A stretch of 64,000 nucleotides of DNA from Sthenelais limicola (lineage: Eukaryota; Annelida; Polychaeta; Phyllodocida; Sigalionidae). The notes under the pieces were generated by a model. It was not told the DNA's origin. It saw only the letters and a list, made by a program, of their open reading frames with translations, and searched no databases. Below, one piece after another: positions 14,401 to 27,877 of this stretch. The stretch spans positions 53,286,773 through 53,350,772 of the forward strand of contig OW804095.1 in NCBI GenBank assembly GCA_942159475.1, given 5' to 3'. Position numbers and translations under genes: made by a program. Numbering within the stretch: position 1 is the first letter of the stretch; each line of letters opens with the position of its first letter.

Positions 14401-17400
14401 TTAATTCCATTTGAATTTTGAAGAGATGTCATATAGTTTTAAAGAAATAATAGCTATATAATTATGAAATTTTAGCACAGTTGAATAGATTTTTTGTATT
14501 TAAAGATTTTTATTCAGCGGAAAACATTATGTATCAAATACACTTTGTCTCAGTCGTCACTGAAGGTATTACTAATATTAAGTCATATATGTCATATATA
14601 TAGTCAGATATGTTCGGGTATGTACTGCAATCTAAATTCTGTAAAAATCTCGAATAGTTTTCGCCGGGGCGGCTCTTCTCCCGGGGGCACAAGTCTGGGT
14701 GGCTCTTGTCCTAGAACCATGCCCTTCAGGTTAGGGATTTGCACATTGCCGCACAGTCACTACATCTCTTCAAGATTATAAAATTATTGGTCCAGATGTG
14801 TGTGTGGCAAGTAGGACTATCGTCACAATTTGATGGGAATGAAGGGAAGTCTTGGCTTTATAGTATATAACGCTACCCCCCCCCCTCCCCCCCCTCCCCC
14901 CTCTCCCCCCCCCCCTCCCCCGCACACCCTGCTGTTAAAAGCTGGGTACTGCTGCTCCTATAGTGCAGCAGTACCCAGCGCTTGTAGTGGAGGTAGTGCA
15001 CCCGAAGTTTACATGAGTACGGCCGAGTGCGTGGAAGAAGGCTTAAGCATTGGGAGCTGGTAGACATGCATTGGGAAATCAGCCTATGTGCATTACGAGT
15101 ACAATATAGACACTATGAACCCTGACTTTTTCATTCTCAAACATGTTAAGGATGACAAATCCGTAATTCTTTTTTCCCGTCGACTGCGAAAACATACGAA
15201 ATCGGGTGAAGTAGCCAACTTTCCTAGTCCAATTTCGCCGCTCCGAGTACCGGTGGCGCGTCCTGTTGTCAAAGGGGAGAATAAGGCAATCTCTTGGATG
15301 GCCACTGGCGCCTCGTCGTCAAGGACTAAGATCAGGAACCATGGTTCTCAATGAGATCTAATTGTAGGAAGTGTTTTCATATCATGAACATAAACATTAA
15401 GATCATGGTAAGCGCAAATTATAGAAGAATGTGTAAGTACCTGCAAATGTGGGTGAGGCATAGATACCACCAGGCCAGTCAGGTTGTACAAAGAACTGGT
15501 ATCTCCGGTAATCAGGATGGGAATACATTATCACAGATGAACCTTTAGGTGCAAACCCATACTGAAATAGAGTAATATTTATGCTCAATTTACACACCTC
15601 GTGAAATTTGATTCTGATTTTAAAAGTACTCCAATAGGTAGAGGCGAGGATTAGATATGTTGCATGCTCGGCATGAGAGTGCATGCTCGGCACAGAGGAG
15701 ACGATGAAATTTTAAATGAAATAGTTTCATCACAAATAACCTTGAAAAATTATATAAAGTTCTAGTGTACCACCAAGATTTACAATGAGACTATTCCAAA
15801 GTGTGTAGTTATTAAGAACCATTCTAAATTTCAAGTAAGCATGTGAAAGTTGTCAGTGACTGTCCAATGAACCACTTATTAGACCATCCAACACACACTC
15901 ATACTGTCCCTATACCAATGTACATTTCCTTCATTGATATCCACTTGGTTAAAGTAAAATCAAATAGGCCAAGCAATTGATACTTCAATAATTATAAACA
16001 CCAATGCTAGTCAAAAACAATTTACTATTTATAACCACCAGTAATCACTGAATCACTGAGAACAATGACACCACCACCACTACCACTACGACGAACGTGG
16101 TGGTGACGACCAAAAATCATAGCAATATAGCAATTGCAAAGGCTTACTTTTACTTAAACACATTTAACTGCACATTGCAAATAAAAACTGTGAATAAAAG
16201 GAAGTAACACTCATGAAGATGTGTTGGGACTGGGTCCCTCATCCCACTAGACCCCATCTCATAAAATGCTAGTCAAATATCAACTTTAACCAAAGTAAGT
16301 CTTATTTAACTTTTAAAGTTTATTTCACTGTCATTTTAGTGTTAGATGAGCAGAACTATTTGAAATTATGAAGCTTATATTTAACAGGAAAATGTAGGTA
16401 ACTTTCCTCACTCACATTATTCCAACTGATTTGATTTTAATGTTAACAATACCACGCATTTTGGGCAGATGGATATTTACCTTGTGAGTGTCCGCCGAAA
16501 TGGAAGTGACGCCTTTCAGACTGAAGTCAAATGGCTCAATAGGGAAGCCAGCTTTCTCCATAAAAGGTACAAGAAAGCCGCCAAGACAACTATCTACATG
16601 TACAGGGAGGTTGTATTTTTCACCAAGCTTGGCAATCTCCTGAATTGGATCCATTATACCATGGGGAAAACTAGGAGCAGATCCCACAAGCTGAAAATAT
16701 ACATTTCATATGTTAGATACAACAGTCATGTGCAGTCAGAATAATTAATTTTATCTCAGAACAATATTACAATTTGAAGCAACAACAAATACTTCACGAA
16801 AATTGTTCTCCTAACATAATTATATACTATAGGGGGATATTTTAGGTAATAAAGTAAAATACAAAATAAGATTACCAATGGTGGCTTAAATGAACAATTC
16901 CCTCAAAGCAACTCCTGGGGCAGAGTAAGCCAACAGGAGTTGAATTTAGAAATAAAAAGTCATATGTAGAACATAAGGCGTGTAATCTTTATTTTTAAAG
17001 AATTAACACATATTAAGAGGTTTTAATAACCATTTGGATAATTGATAAAATACTTTTACTAACATAACTTCTGAGGAATGTTCCCTATGTTATTTTTCCT
17101 TAAAATCACTTTCTATAAAGCTTTTAAAAATCACTAGTAAATATCAATGTAGGGATCAACGTACATTTCTGCTTGTGATTTATTTTAATTGATAAAAAGG
17201 GACCAGAACTATGTGAAATCATGGCGGTATACACCAGATTATTACCATTGAATGCCCGGGAGCTTCCCTATATGATGCCTATAACTTTTTAAATTGTGAA
17301 ATCTAATGAGTAAAAGTCAAGATATTGAGAGAAAATAGCCAACAACTTGTTGCGTTTGGAAGCTACGGTTCTTATATTCTACACTTTAGCGGATTCTTAC

Positions 17401-20400
17401 ATTTTTAAGATTCTGCTCAGATTTTTTAGAAGATTCTTACATTTTGAAGAATCCAGCGGACTTGCTTCAAAAGAGCAAGATTTTTTATTAGGCCCCATAT
17501 GCGACTTCTGGCACCATTCTAGGGATCTGCAGTTCAGTAAAAGCAGGAACTTGTGACACTTGTTTGAATGCCTTCAGACACGAAAGTCAATATGGCATCA
17601 TCCCCAATATAAGGTAGTCTGTTTTTCACAGAGCCAAACAAGCATCACCACTCCTCCATCCCGCGACTCCACCACGGTGAGAAGATCAGTCACATACAGT
17701 TCTACACCTCTATGAACATGTTTTCCGACCTAGGAAAGTTGCTGGACATTGTCCTACTGTCCTTCAGTGTAGCCTGAATCTGTGTGCTATTTCCTTATAC
17801 TACAACTAACAACCTCACGCTAACCTTACCAAAATCAGTTCAAATTCACACAGGGATTCCATCCAAATTACAGGAACTTCTAACATGAGACCCCTGCCCA
17901 CTTTAACTGACATACCAGTAAGACACGAGTGAAATTCCCAAATACATCATATATTTTAGGGTTCTATTCATGACTCCACTTTATCTGATAAGTGTGGTAA
18001 TAAAATTTGCTTCTCCATACCATACAAGTATTTGATGTAATGGCTCTCCTCATGGCCCGGACGTCCACCTGCTGTGTTTTCTTATCAACAGGAATGTGTA
18101 TGATTTTTATTTTGAAGAACTGAGCCGCCTGAAAACATTAACATAAACAACCTTGAGGCAACATAGATCGAACAAAAGTGTACAGTATGTCAACCTCCGT
18201 AGACTTTTAAGTATTATTAACACTGTTTTTATGTTTTATTTCATGATAAAGTTTTATGCTATTATGCTGTGTGGCTTGGCCTAAAATCTAAGTTTAGGGC
18301 CAAATGTTCTTATTAGGATGTATCCACTTACTTTGTCAAAAGCAGCATGGACTGTGATGGGTACAACCCTAATAAAAAAAAGAAGAAATACAAATTAGAA
18401 ACATCCTAAATTAAATATGTAAAGGGCTGTAAAGATTTGAAAATACATAATAAACAATATAATGAACAAATTCCATATGTAGTGAACCCAAAAAAAACAG
18501 CTTTACCCAAACTGGGAACCAATATTGGGACCTTTGGCTGTTTGTGCCAACTCTACCAACTGAGCTATCCAGGCAGCTGACGACCAGCATGTCACAACAA
18601 GGTCCTATTACCCAGGACACTGCACTGCCCACATCCTTCAATCGACGAAATTCATATCAATTTTGTCCAAAGGGATTTACCAAACCCCCACCCCCGCCCC
18701 AAAAAAACTTTACCTAAGACCAGGAACAAAGCCTGGAACCTTTGGCGTTCTGTGGCAATGCTCTACCAACTGAGCTATCCAGGCTGGTGAGAACCAGCGG
18801 ATCATAACCAGGTCCTTTTAACCAGGACACTAAACATACTTACATCTCAGCATGTTTCACGCTTCTTTCTTCATAAGCCTTGTCACGGTATGCTTTACAA
18901 GCCAACATAATCGACTCAGTGCCTCCAGATGTCATCTATAAAAAATCATTGAGGAGAATAACTAATCAGAATCAAGATAATCTTGCTATTGCATTTTTGT
19001 TTATCATCAGATTTACTGATAATAGCATCAAGTAATGCCTGAATGAATTTGTTTAAAGGTATATGCGGGTGTTCAATGGAAAAAAAAATGGTCGGTGACT
19101 TTTTTATGAAACGTTCAGGGATCATTCCTGACTATATAAGAAAGCAAGAAATGAAAAAAAAAGTACATCTCATCGACTTATTTTTTGTTCTACAGCCACT
19201 TGAAAATAACAGTGCTTTAGCATTAAAGTCTATGGAAAAATGTGTTCTTTTTTCACATTTCATTATATAAAAAAATAATGATCGGTGACTTTTCATTTAG
19301 ACTTTCTACACATATATTTGGTATATCATGCTACAGATTTACCAAAGAAAAACAGTACGTTGACGTGGTCAAAAAAAAGTTGTGGTCATTTGAAATTGAC
19401 CACATCACCCAAATTTAGTTATCAAGCAGCATAATCAATGAAAATGAATCCTAAAAAACATGACTCAAAACTGTTGTAATAAAAATAAACCCTATAGATA
19501 TTGAAAATGGTGCACAAATACATCTCAAGTTATGAAGATAATGAAATATTTCAAAGAAAAATAGGAGCCGCTAGGTGGCGTGGGCGTTGACACCCGCATA
19601 TATCTTTAACCATTTGATTGATCATTTCTTTGGACTCTGATCAATTCTGATTTGGAGTACAGTACTACATGAGAGACAGGGCCGGCATGTCACATGCCAC
19701 CTCCATCTCCAGAACTCTGGTATTGGGTATCTTTGTCTTGCTATTTGATGTTGAGGATATGGCATAAGGAAAGGTATTACCTAACGTTGAAAAGGTCAAA
19801 AGCCAGAGGATTTATCCGAATTAACCCAACTTATTTTGTAATTTGGGGTCTTTAATGATGTCCATCATTTCCCCCAACCTTTTCTTCATTACTGAGATAA
19901 ATGTACATTTCTAACGTTAATGGCAATTTTGGAGAATGTCTTAGAACAGCCCATTCTACTGGCCTGCGTAAGATTAGGATTGAGGGAAGTAATAATGAGA
20001 AATGTCATAGGTTACTGTGTTTTTAGTATTATGGAGCAAATTATCAAAGTGACTTAACAATGAAAAGGTAGAACCATTACATTTGTATTAAAGCATTTGG
20101 ATACCCTGTAATTGTTTACATCCTTGCACACATATGAACCCAAACCACCAGATCCATGCCTAGGCATTTGTAAAATCTAAATAGTTCTAAATGGGAAATA
20201 GTTCTAAATAGTTTTGAATGGAATCATAAAATATATATATGAAGAGTCGGTGAATTATGTGATGGGTAGTTTTTCTGTATGGTATACATTGGACAAAGCC
20301 AGGTAAATAAAAACATAAAATAAGGCAGTCCAGTATGCCAGCTTTAGTATCAAGTTGATCATGGGATGTATCTTTCAATGTAAATTGTAGTGAGAGAGAG

Positions 20401-23400
20401 AAATACTTGAATTTAATGTTATTAGCAAGGCAACGCCACGATACGTCCATGGTGGACAGTGCGTCTTTTCATGTGAAATGTTTAAATATTATATAGGCCT
20501 CAAATAAATAAAAATAAAAAAAAATCTGTCTGACTCAAAGGAAGTGTGGAAGGCTGTTCCACTTACACATCCACAGGCATCACGTGAGCCACGGAACATA
20601 TTACATGTCATCCTGACCACTTCTGCCTCCATTTTCCGAACATCAGGAAACACGTCTGGATGAAGAGGGTTTGTCCAGGCAAACTCGCGATAAATCTGAA
20701 ATGTTCATCATCAACTGGTATAGAATATAGCAAAACGCTAAACCTGATAAAAAAAAAAACATCAAAGCAGAATTGGAAAATATTATATTCAGAAAATATG
20801 ACGTGGTACAAGTGTCAATTTAATGTAAAACTCACCTTGGCCATGAGTTCACAAAGATTATCCTCCCCACTGTACACAGTCCCCGAGCAGTTTCCATCTT
20901 CCCATCTTACCTTCGCTAAAGTAATTAATAATATGTTAACAATAAATCATGGCAACGAAAATTATCCTTTTCAAACAATCTACAGCATCTACATATCGTT
21001 TTGATACAACTACTATTCTCCAAGCGATGTGTAAACGGGTAGAGCTAGGTTAGGCCTTTACTTACCAAGTTCTTTATATTTGACTGCCTCCTTTAAAACA
21101 TCGTTCTGAAAAGAGAAATATATAGTGATTGATTAATGAATAATTATTTACCCGTTGTTAATGATCATGAATTTACATATTGATTAAGAGGATCAGGACC
21201 TAGATGTTCTTTATACTTCTCTTTAGTATGAGGCTTAATGCGGAACCCCATCAGTCAAATTATAATTAAAATGGAATTTATAAGTATTAGTCACTCATGA
21301 AATTAGATGACAATCAATCATTCATGAAAAAAAAAGATAAATATTTTTTTGACACAGACCTCTTTCATTCCCTGTAGAGGTAGATGCTCTCGGTACCCAT
21401 CTTCCACATTTTTGTTAAATGTATGTGTGATACTTCGCACAGTGTCACCCAACTCGGCCTCTATTTTAGCGCGAACAAAGGGAATACTACGGACGAAGGT
21501 GAAAAAGAACTTGAGGAATCGCTTTTTTAAACCTGAAATGAAAAGAGATAATGAAATACAGGCCTTTTATTTGATAATATTAGGTCAGCAAGAAATCAAT
21601 CGCTTAAAAGTATGGTGGTGGGTGATGATTATAGTAAGTTACGAATGTTTTCCAAAATTAAGAGATGAAGAACCTATACTATGAGGTAGAGATTCTAAAT
21701 AGCAACAATACAACTGGCCTTTTATTTTTAGACTATTGGTCAAACTTTCCTCGTCATAGCAGGAATATGATGTACGTTTGAAGATGAGGAGGGCGGGCGT
21801 CTAACTCTTATCCAACAAGTGTTTTTTAATCACCATAACTTCGCAATGAATGGGACTGTGGAAGTTAGGGATTTAAGGGTGTTTTCATAGAAAATAAGTA
21901 TTCTGTCCTGTTTGTCCGATTAATTACATAAAGGGTTAGTTTTTTCTATGGTCAATCTGGGAGGTATGTATCTATATTTCCGTGATAAAATGGTGCTTGG
22001 GGTAAACAAAATGACTTACTTTCTTCTTGACATAAAAAGCCTTTTATTGTGAATCCTAGAACAGTGAATCCGAATGTAAGGAATATTAGCTGCCATGGTT
22101 CCAGACTGCTGCAATGGTCATTTATATAAAGGCGTGCATGCTCAGCATACGGTAGCACTTCGGCCTAAAAATAATAATATGAATATTAAGCAGAAATATT
22201 AATATTAAGTAGAAATATTCTGCCATGAAATAGTAACGCGCAAGGACAATCAGTTAAATTTCAGAAACATTGTGTATCAAATTAAATGGGGTATGAATCC
22301 ACTATATCTCTCCAAGTGATATACAGGTAAAACTTTATTATTCATTAGAAAGGCCCCGATGAGGTGTTTACATGGGTACGGTACACGTTGTCAGCACAGG
22401 CAATACTTTTAGTATTACTGTAAAGCTATGGTCAGCCATAATATACTTCTGGAATAATAAATAAATAATAACGAAAAAATGAATCTCATACAAGGACGAA
22501 ATGCCATTTTGAAGATTTGAAGATTTAGCGTGACATACAATAATGGTTGAGCAGAGGAGAAAAAGTTTGGCAGGCTATGATAGTGAATTCTATTTTTTAT
22601 GGTTTTGCAACTGCAAATCACCCCTTTCAGTAAAATAGTCTAGCTTCGAGGGTGTGGCACAAAGATATTACGTATGGCTTTGAAATAATGTCTCAAAATA
22701 GACTCTCTCATCTTTGGCACGGGAATCTATAGGGGTTATGTCATATAGTCTTTGCGCTTTCGGTCAATTTCAGTTTGAAGTTGCCCATTAAATGTTACAT
22801 TTTCTTTTGACTGTAACACAAGTTATTATTGTCATAGGAAAATAATTCAAAAACCAACACGATTCTCGCAAAATACCACCACCTGATACATGTCAATTAT
22901 ACCCTTGTGCTATTGGCCGTAACAACAGAAACACCACTGTCCATGTTCCATAAGATAATGTGACATTAAAAGGTAGCTTCCACCTAGATTAGAGACTATG
23001 GTTACGTCTAGTCAAATTAGCCAAGCCTCCTTAACTGTAAAACATGTCCAGTTATATATAAACACAACCTGAAAGTTATAGATTAAAGATTTTTCATATA
23101 GATCTTAGATTATTTGGAGTGATGAAAATAGAATGGATACATGTCTTCCATATAAAAAGCGATAAACCGTACATTTGGAACCCCACATTAGTAATAATTA
23201 TTAAATCAGTGAGCCATAACATATGATCCATAACATAGACTTGATCCTTATATGTTGGACTTAAACTAACAAGGTATTTCAGGTGGGACCAATCATTCAT
23301 GCTAATACACGTACGTCAAGTGTCACAGAAGTAGGTCACCTTTCAATGTATTTGATGGGCCAAGGTGCGAAGAGATAAACTTGAGCAGTCAAAGAATTAA

Positions 23401-25243
23401 GAATATGTTATTATTGTTCAACCAAAGACACTTTTAGTCAGGAGGATCAGAAGACAAACAATTTAATGTTCACTACCGTCCGATACACAAATGTAAAGGT
23501 TTTCAGATGAACCCCACGTTCACCTGAAAACATTTACATTTGTAACACAATCATTTTTCTGAAAGTGTCATATTCGGGAAGCTCAGAATGGGCACTTTGT
23601 TTGTAGATGAAGTTTTCATCGACTATCTTCAAGAATACAATTTCCAGTCATAAATCGGTTCAGTTGACATCTCAATGGCACAACAAAATAAGTCAGATAA
23701 TAAATAAAGGAAATGATAAATCAAGTTGAAGGTTATACACTGCTATCTGATCAGGTTATCTGTCTTACCATATCAACGATAAGATAGATAGAAAATCGTA
23801 TTTGGAATTACATAAAAATTATATAGAAATATGGGATTGTTCAGTGCTTGAACGAAAAGAAAAACATTGCTAATGGAACGGATCCTGTGAAATCGTCCGG
23901 TCATGTTTGATTGAAGTGTACAAGTCCCGGATGCATGATGATTAGAATATACAATGGGTTAAGGAGATAATAAAACATTTTAAGCCCTTGATCCCTCAAG
24001 GTACCTGTAATCATAGTTTTGGTACATATTCAGGTACGGTACCGTATTAACATCGGATTAATTTCTAAGAGTTATCAACCCACAATGACATAATGAACAC
24101 GACAAATATGTGTTTTAATGTACCGTACCGTGACTTCATTCCATAAAGCATTTAACTTCATCAATTTATCAAATTTGGCCAATCAAATTTTGAGAATATA
24201 TGTTTTTAATTTTGACGAAATTTCATTAGATATAATGGTGGAACGTTGACAATTTTAAGAGTTTTAAAAATACCGACTTCAGTAGCCTACAAATAATGAA
24301 GACACGCATCCCCTTGTGTACATTAGTCTGAACTAACATCTTGAACAGTATTCCTTGTTTCTCAGCTTCTAATCAAAATATATTGTCAATTACATGTATA
24401 TTCCAAATTAAAATAGTTTTTGAATGTAAAAAGTAGGCCTATTAAATATTGCATACATGTAGGCTACCTTTCGTTATCTGTAAGTTACACTGCGTATAAA
24501 ATCAGAGTTGATATAATAAACATATAGGCCCAAAGTCTTAGGGGGTCGTCTTAGGACTCAACCATGGGCCATAGCCATAATGGCATATAGCAGGAAGGTA
24601 GGCCCTATATGCCAGGATATACATGTATAGCCTACGCTACGGGCCTCATCCTGCTACCGTCTGTGAACAAACCGCTCGTCCAATTACTGTTGTAATACCG
24701 GTAGGCCTGACGTACATAGGCCTACTAATTTTATAAACAGGTTAGGTTTATCCATAATTTCGCCATCGATTTGGCATCATGATTCATGCCAACCCACAAC
24801 ATCATGCCAAGCTTTTCTATTTTCTGATGTTATTATTTACTAGGTATTATTACTACTACAGCCACTTCCCTTTCGACATCAACTGACCGCTTCCCACTGT
24901 TTAAGGCTGATAATCTGGTACACATTTTACAATAATCACCGGGATTGTCTTATAATTGTACATTAGTCAGTCGCTCAGTGTCAGTGACTTATACTTGGAC
25001 CGCTTATGCAAGCCTTCGCATCGCCTAGCTGGCTTCGGTCGTGCTTATCTATGGCGATTTGTCCAAAAGTGAACCCTTTGTATCCAAGGCAGGAAATTCG
25101 CAAACACTAATCAAGCGGGAGTATAAGATCCATACAACATGTTTGTGGTCAGAGGTATCGGCATCTTAACGCCGTAATTCCATTGATGCAGCTGAAATTT
25201 TGAGATAGATACTTACCAAAATGTGTTTAACTACGTCCGCCAT
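11492..25243 (-). CDS. SGPL1: Sphingosine-1-phosphate lyase, complete 15-exon gene
   Basis: PLP enzyme of the ER membrane that cleaves sphingosine-1-phosphate to a fatty aldehyde and phosphoethanolamine, the exit step of sphingolipid breakdown. Exons, 5' to 3' on minus: 25243-25217, 22164-22020, 21532-21360, 21105-21066, 20915-20836, 20695-20567, 18935-18844, 18368-18332, 18128-18021, 16690-16481, 15561-15441, 13266-13149, 12811-12665, 12247-12127, 11614-11492. All join in phase with GT..AG ends to 1,671 nt, or 556 aa (vertebrate enzymes are about 568). Residues about 34-50 form the single membrane anchor; TSGGTES (200-206) is the PLP-phosphate loop; VDSCLGG precedes the cofactor lysine, K347 in SADTHK, with the usual His just before it. 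The start is the ATG at 25243 (MADVVKHIL), which fits the short N-terminal exon. Introns carry SINEs and inverted-repeat elements. Identity is secure from family knowledge. Confidence 0.97.
13519..13855. mobile_element. 337-bp inverted-repeat element (MITE) in an SGPL1 intron
   Basis: The ends are inverted copies of each other: left TATACATCGTATTCA followed by a TGACGTCA box, right (reverse complement) TATACATAGTATTCA followed by TGACGTCA. Similarity continues imperfectly for about 60 bp, including CCATACTGTG in both arms. It has no coding capacity. Size and ends suit a non-autonomous DNA transposon. Confidence 0.6.
14874..14979. repeat. C-rich tract followed by a perfect 14-bp hairpin
   Basis: Positions 14874-14930 are almost pure C with a few T. 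At 14941-14954 the sequence GCTGGGTACTGCTG is followed, after an 11-nt loop, by its exact inverted copy at 14966-14979. The reading frame through the C-tract is an artefact. The site lies in an SGPL1 intron. Confidence 0.7.
18483..18640 (-). mobile_element. tRNA-derived SINE, copy 1
   Basis: Read on minus, a tRNA-like head carries an A-box region TAGCTCAGTTGGTAG (18567-18553), preceded by GCCTGGA. A B-box-like GGTCCCAATATTGGTTCC follows, then a T-rich tail. This is the architecture of a Pol III-transcribed tRNA-derived SINE. It lies in the intron between the 92-nt and 37-nt exons of SGPL1, next to a diverged second copy. Confidence 0.7.
18678..18834 (-). mobile_element. tRNA-derived SINE, copy 2
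   Basis: This copy has the same head as its neighbour (GCCTGGATAGCTCAGTTGG, A-box at 18777-18763) and the same preceding block (AGTGTCCTGG...AGGACCT). The internal region differs and the tail is T/G-rich. Two adjacent copies in one orientation suggest independent insertions near the same place or a local duplication. Confidence 0.7.
19057..19605. mobile_element. 549-bp TTAA-flanked element, intact copy
   Basis: The ends are AGGTATATGCGGGTGT on the left and its near-exact inverted copy on the right (AGATATATGCGGGTGT reversed). Both sides are flanked by TTAA (19053-19056 and 19606-19609). TTAA target duplication is typical of piggyBac and Kolobok DNA transposons; with no transposase this is a non-autonomous member. 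A nearly identical copy is split in two at 42090-47202. Short ORFs inside it are not genes. It sits in an SGPL1 intron. Confidence 0.88.
23487..23543. repeat. 26-bp stem hairpin in SGPL1 intron 1
   Basis: Positions 23487-23512 and 23518-23543 are inverted copies with two mismatches and a 5-nt loop (cccac). The loop is shorter than in usual pre-microRNAs. It could be a fold-back repeat remnant or a transcribed hairpin. Confidence 0.6.
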
Positions 25244-25251
25244 GCTGATGG

Positions 25252-25283
25252 ATCACATGACACATACTGGTTGGTCATGTGAT
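25252..25283. promoter_or_regulatory. Inverted pair of TCACATGA boxes just upstream of the SGPL1 start
   Basis: ATCACATGA at 25252-25260 and TCATGTGAT at 25275-25283 form exact 9-bp inverted arms, 9 bp upstream of the SGPL1 ATG. TCACATGA is the M-box type E-box recognised by MITF/TFE-family bHLH-Zip factors. A perfect GTCACGTGAC palindrome lies further upstream at 25814-25823. A regulatory role is inferred from motif and position only. Confidence 0.4.
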
Positions 25284-27500
25284 GCGGAGTCACCGTACGA
25301 AATCAAATCTGCGCCTGTAACTGCATGCGGTTGGCCGTGAGGTGGCGTTTCCTTTGAGAAGCTTTGAGGTGTGCACAATAAAAATATTTGTATCGTAGGC
25401 CTATGCCTATGCCTACGTGTATTAGGCCTGCATAGCCTACGGAAGTACTACTCTACACAGGTATGTGTTTACCTTTCAGAACGAGACCATATCTGAATTT
25501 CTTGCATTGCACTTGGGAAATTAGTTAGTCGAACCTATTAAAGCTAGTTTGGACGCCCAACACCTGTACATAACCTAACTGTCGCAGACAGGGTTGGGCA
25601 CAGTTTGATACGAATAATGAGGGCGTGAGTCTACTGGGAAGGCAAAGATCAATCAGTACATGCAAAGTTGTTCACCTCTTACATGTGGTCCCTAGCAATA
25701 TTACGCCGCAGTTTTCGTAATGCGCCGTCGAGTTTAAGTGTTGTTTTGGGCCTGTTCAATTATTTGAATGGGAAAAACTCTTTCTGATTTCTCATCTGCC
25801 ATCTTGCGTAGGAGTCACGTGACCGCAAGAGGCTAGAACCTATATAAATAGAGGCCAATAACCAGCTACAACACTGCACATATTTTTTTACCATTTTCTT
25901 GGTCTGAAAGCGGATTGGCTGAGCCAGCTTAAATAGGCGTGGCTTCATTCTGCTGGCCTCTATGACTGGAATAACATTCTGACTTTTGCAATGCAGCGCC
26001 ATCCATTCAAATATGGATGGCGGCGATGTCATCGGTCCACTAGCGTTTTAGTCTCTAGTTTATTTAATATTGGAGTATGAGTAACGTACAATGGCAATAA
26101 AGTAAGTTTCATCATTGAGAAAAGGTAGGAGATACATTCGGGAAGTAGTTTGTATGTTTATGTGAAGTTACGGGACTGTCAAGCAGCGTCTATGGGAGCC
26201 ATATATAGAATACTGTACAACCCTATACTTCGTATAGGTGTTGTATGCTAAGACTAATTAAAGCTTATTAAACTCAACTGAATGGTGGTGGCATTATCAT
26301 TGACATTGGGGAAATATAGACAATAACGGTATATGATTAATCCCCGACCCCCAGGGCCAGATTCGTTTGTAAATGCCCCACCCACCCCATGGGTTGGCCT
26401 ACATGTTTCGCATTATTTTGCAAATAGAAAATATAAACCCTGACGGACAAGGCATGCATGTCCTAGATAAACTATAAGGGAAATCCCCGCCCAGCTCGCC
26501 TGCCAGCTGTATGATTTCTGCGATAGCCTAGGGCTAGGCCTACGGTGGGCGGCCTATTCAAATGACAAATTGAGAACTATAAAAAGACTGGCCAGACGCA
26601 GCTCTCTCCGAGCTCTCTCAAGCGGAATGTTGGTGTCTCATAAAGCAGATAAAGATGCCAGTCCCCGGTGCCAGTCGTAGTAGCCTAGTCGTTGGAGATA
26701 TGGCCCGTGTCATGCTCATGGCCCCATGTTTGACTCAACAACGGCCCCTACTCACAGAGCTGCTCCTCCATTAACATGCATACGGTACAGAAGTCAAATA
26801 GACCCGCGTAGCCCTCTCTTCAAAGCAGGCGAAATTTGGGGTTTCTATTCAAGAATTCTATGAAGAAAGCTTATTATTGAGCCATACAATATATCTGCAG
26901 GTATGTGTAGGGATAAATTAATTATGATTTCTTGATTAATAGCTATTAATGGTAGCCTAGCCTACTGGTCACCTAGCTACTGGTGCTGAGGTTACTTGTG
27001 TGATGCCTAAAAAAGGCATAGCCATAGGGAGGACATTATAATGGAGAGAGAGGGGTCACCGGGTGTTGAACTGGTAGGCGTACTGTATGCTACCCTATTC
27101 TAGGTCAGCTAGAAGAGAGGTGGGACAGAATCAAAATCAAGCTAGGGTATTTGTGGTGCAAAAGACACATGAAAAACATTTGTATATCACTAAGTATAGA
27201 ATAGAATATACATTTGATCAACTGTATTCCAATAATTGACCTTGGAAAGGCCTAGAATTTGGTCAAATAACTTCAAGGGTTGGAAAATTAACATATATAT
27301 AGGTTGAAGAGCTTGAAATATCATCACATGTCCTGTTGGAATCTTTTAAATGGCCTTGAAATGTTCCCCAATGTTACTTTAATCTTTCAAAGTAACATTG
27401 AAAATTGGCACCCTTTATAGCCTATTTGTTATTCAAGGACATAAATGATATGATATAAACACATAAGGTGTTCTATCCTATAGAATTCCAAGATGATGTG

Positions 27501-27877
27501 TTAGGAAAATGAGTCACAAGTCGCAAAATTGATATTTTTCAGTGTTTTTTTTTACAAGATCTCTTTATTGAAATGTTCTGATTGTTAAAGGGTTTAGCAC
27601 TTATAGTCCATGTAACAAATTTCAGGACATTGTTTTAGCCTAAATATATCCTTGCATTTTGAAGGCCTTCATATGGAGTATATTTAGTTACTTTACTAGT
27701 AATTGGCCACCCAGAAACATTGCAAACTTTTTCTTTTTTTTTAAATATCAAACTTAAAATATAGAAATACTTATTAGGTGTCCTGGTGTTTACTATCATT
27801 AGAATCAGCTTGATCTCTTTTCACATATGGTGATATCTCAAAATCCACATTTTGTGACTTATGACTCATTTTCCTAA
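27501..27877. mobile_element. 377-bp inverted-repeat element
   Basis: The left end TTAGGAAAATGAGTCACAAG and the reverse complement of the right end TTAGGAAAATGAGTCATAAG match for about 30 bp with a few differences. The interior is AT-rich and non-coding. This is the size and layout of a MITE; the target duplication is unclear. Confidence 0.65.

Noticed and set aside
14830..15067. Overlapping proline-rich and glycine-rich frames
   Set aside because: They come from the C-homopolymer tract and lie in an SGPL1 intron.
15088..15693. 88-codon plus-strand and 70-codon minus-strand frames in the SGPL1 intron next to exon 11
   Set aside because: No splice-compatible context and no recognisable motif; only the 15561-15441 exon of SGPL1 is supported here.
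18553..18777. Two tRNA genes on the minus strand
   Set aside because: The A-box regions are tRNA-like, but acceptor and anticodon arms do not fold and both copies have SINE-type surroundings.
19043..19270. 75-codon frame also found at 46643-46867
   Set aside because: It is carried by both copies of the TTAA-flanked non-autonomous element; the frames differ between copies and match no transposase.
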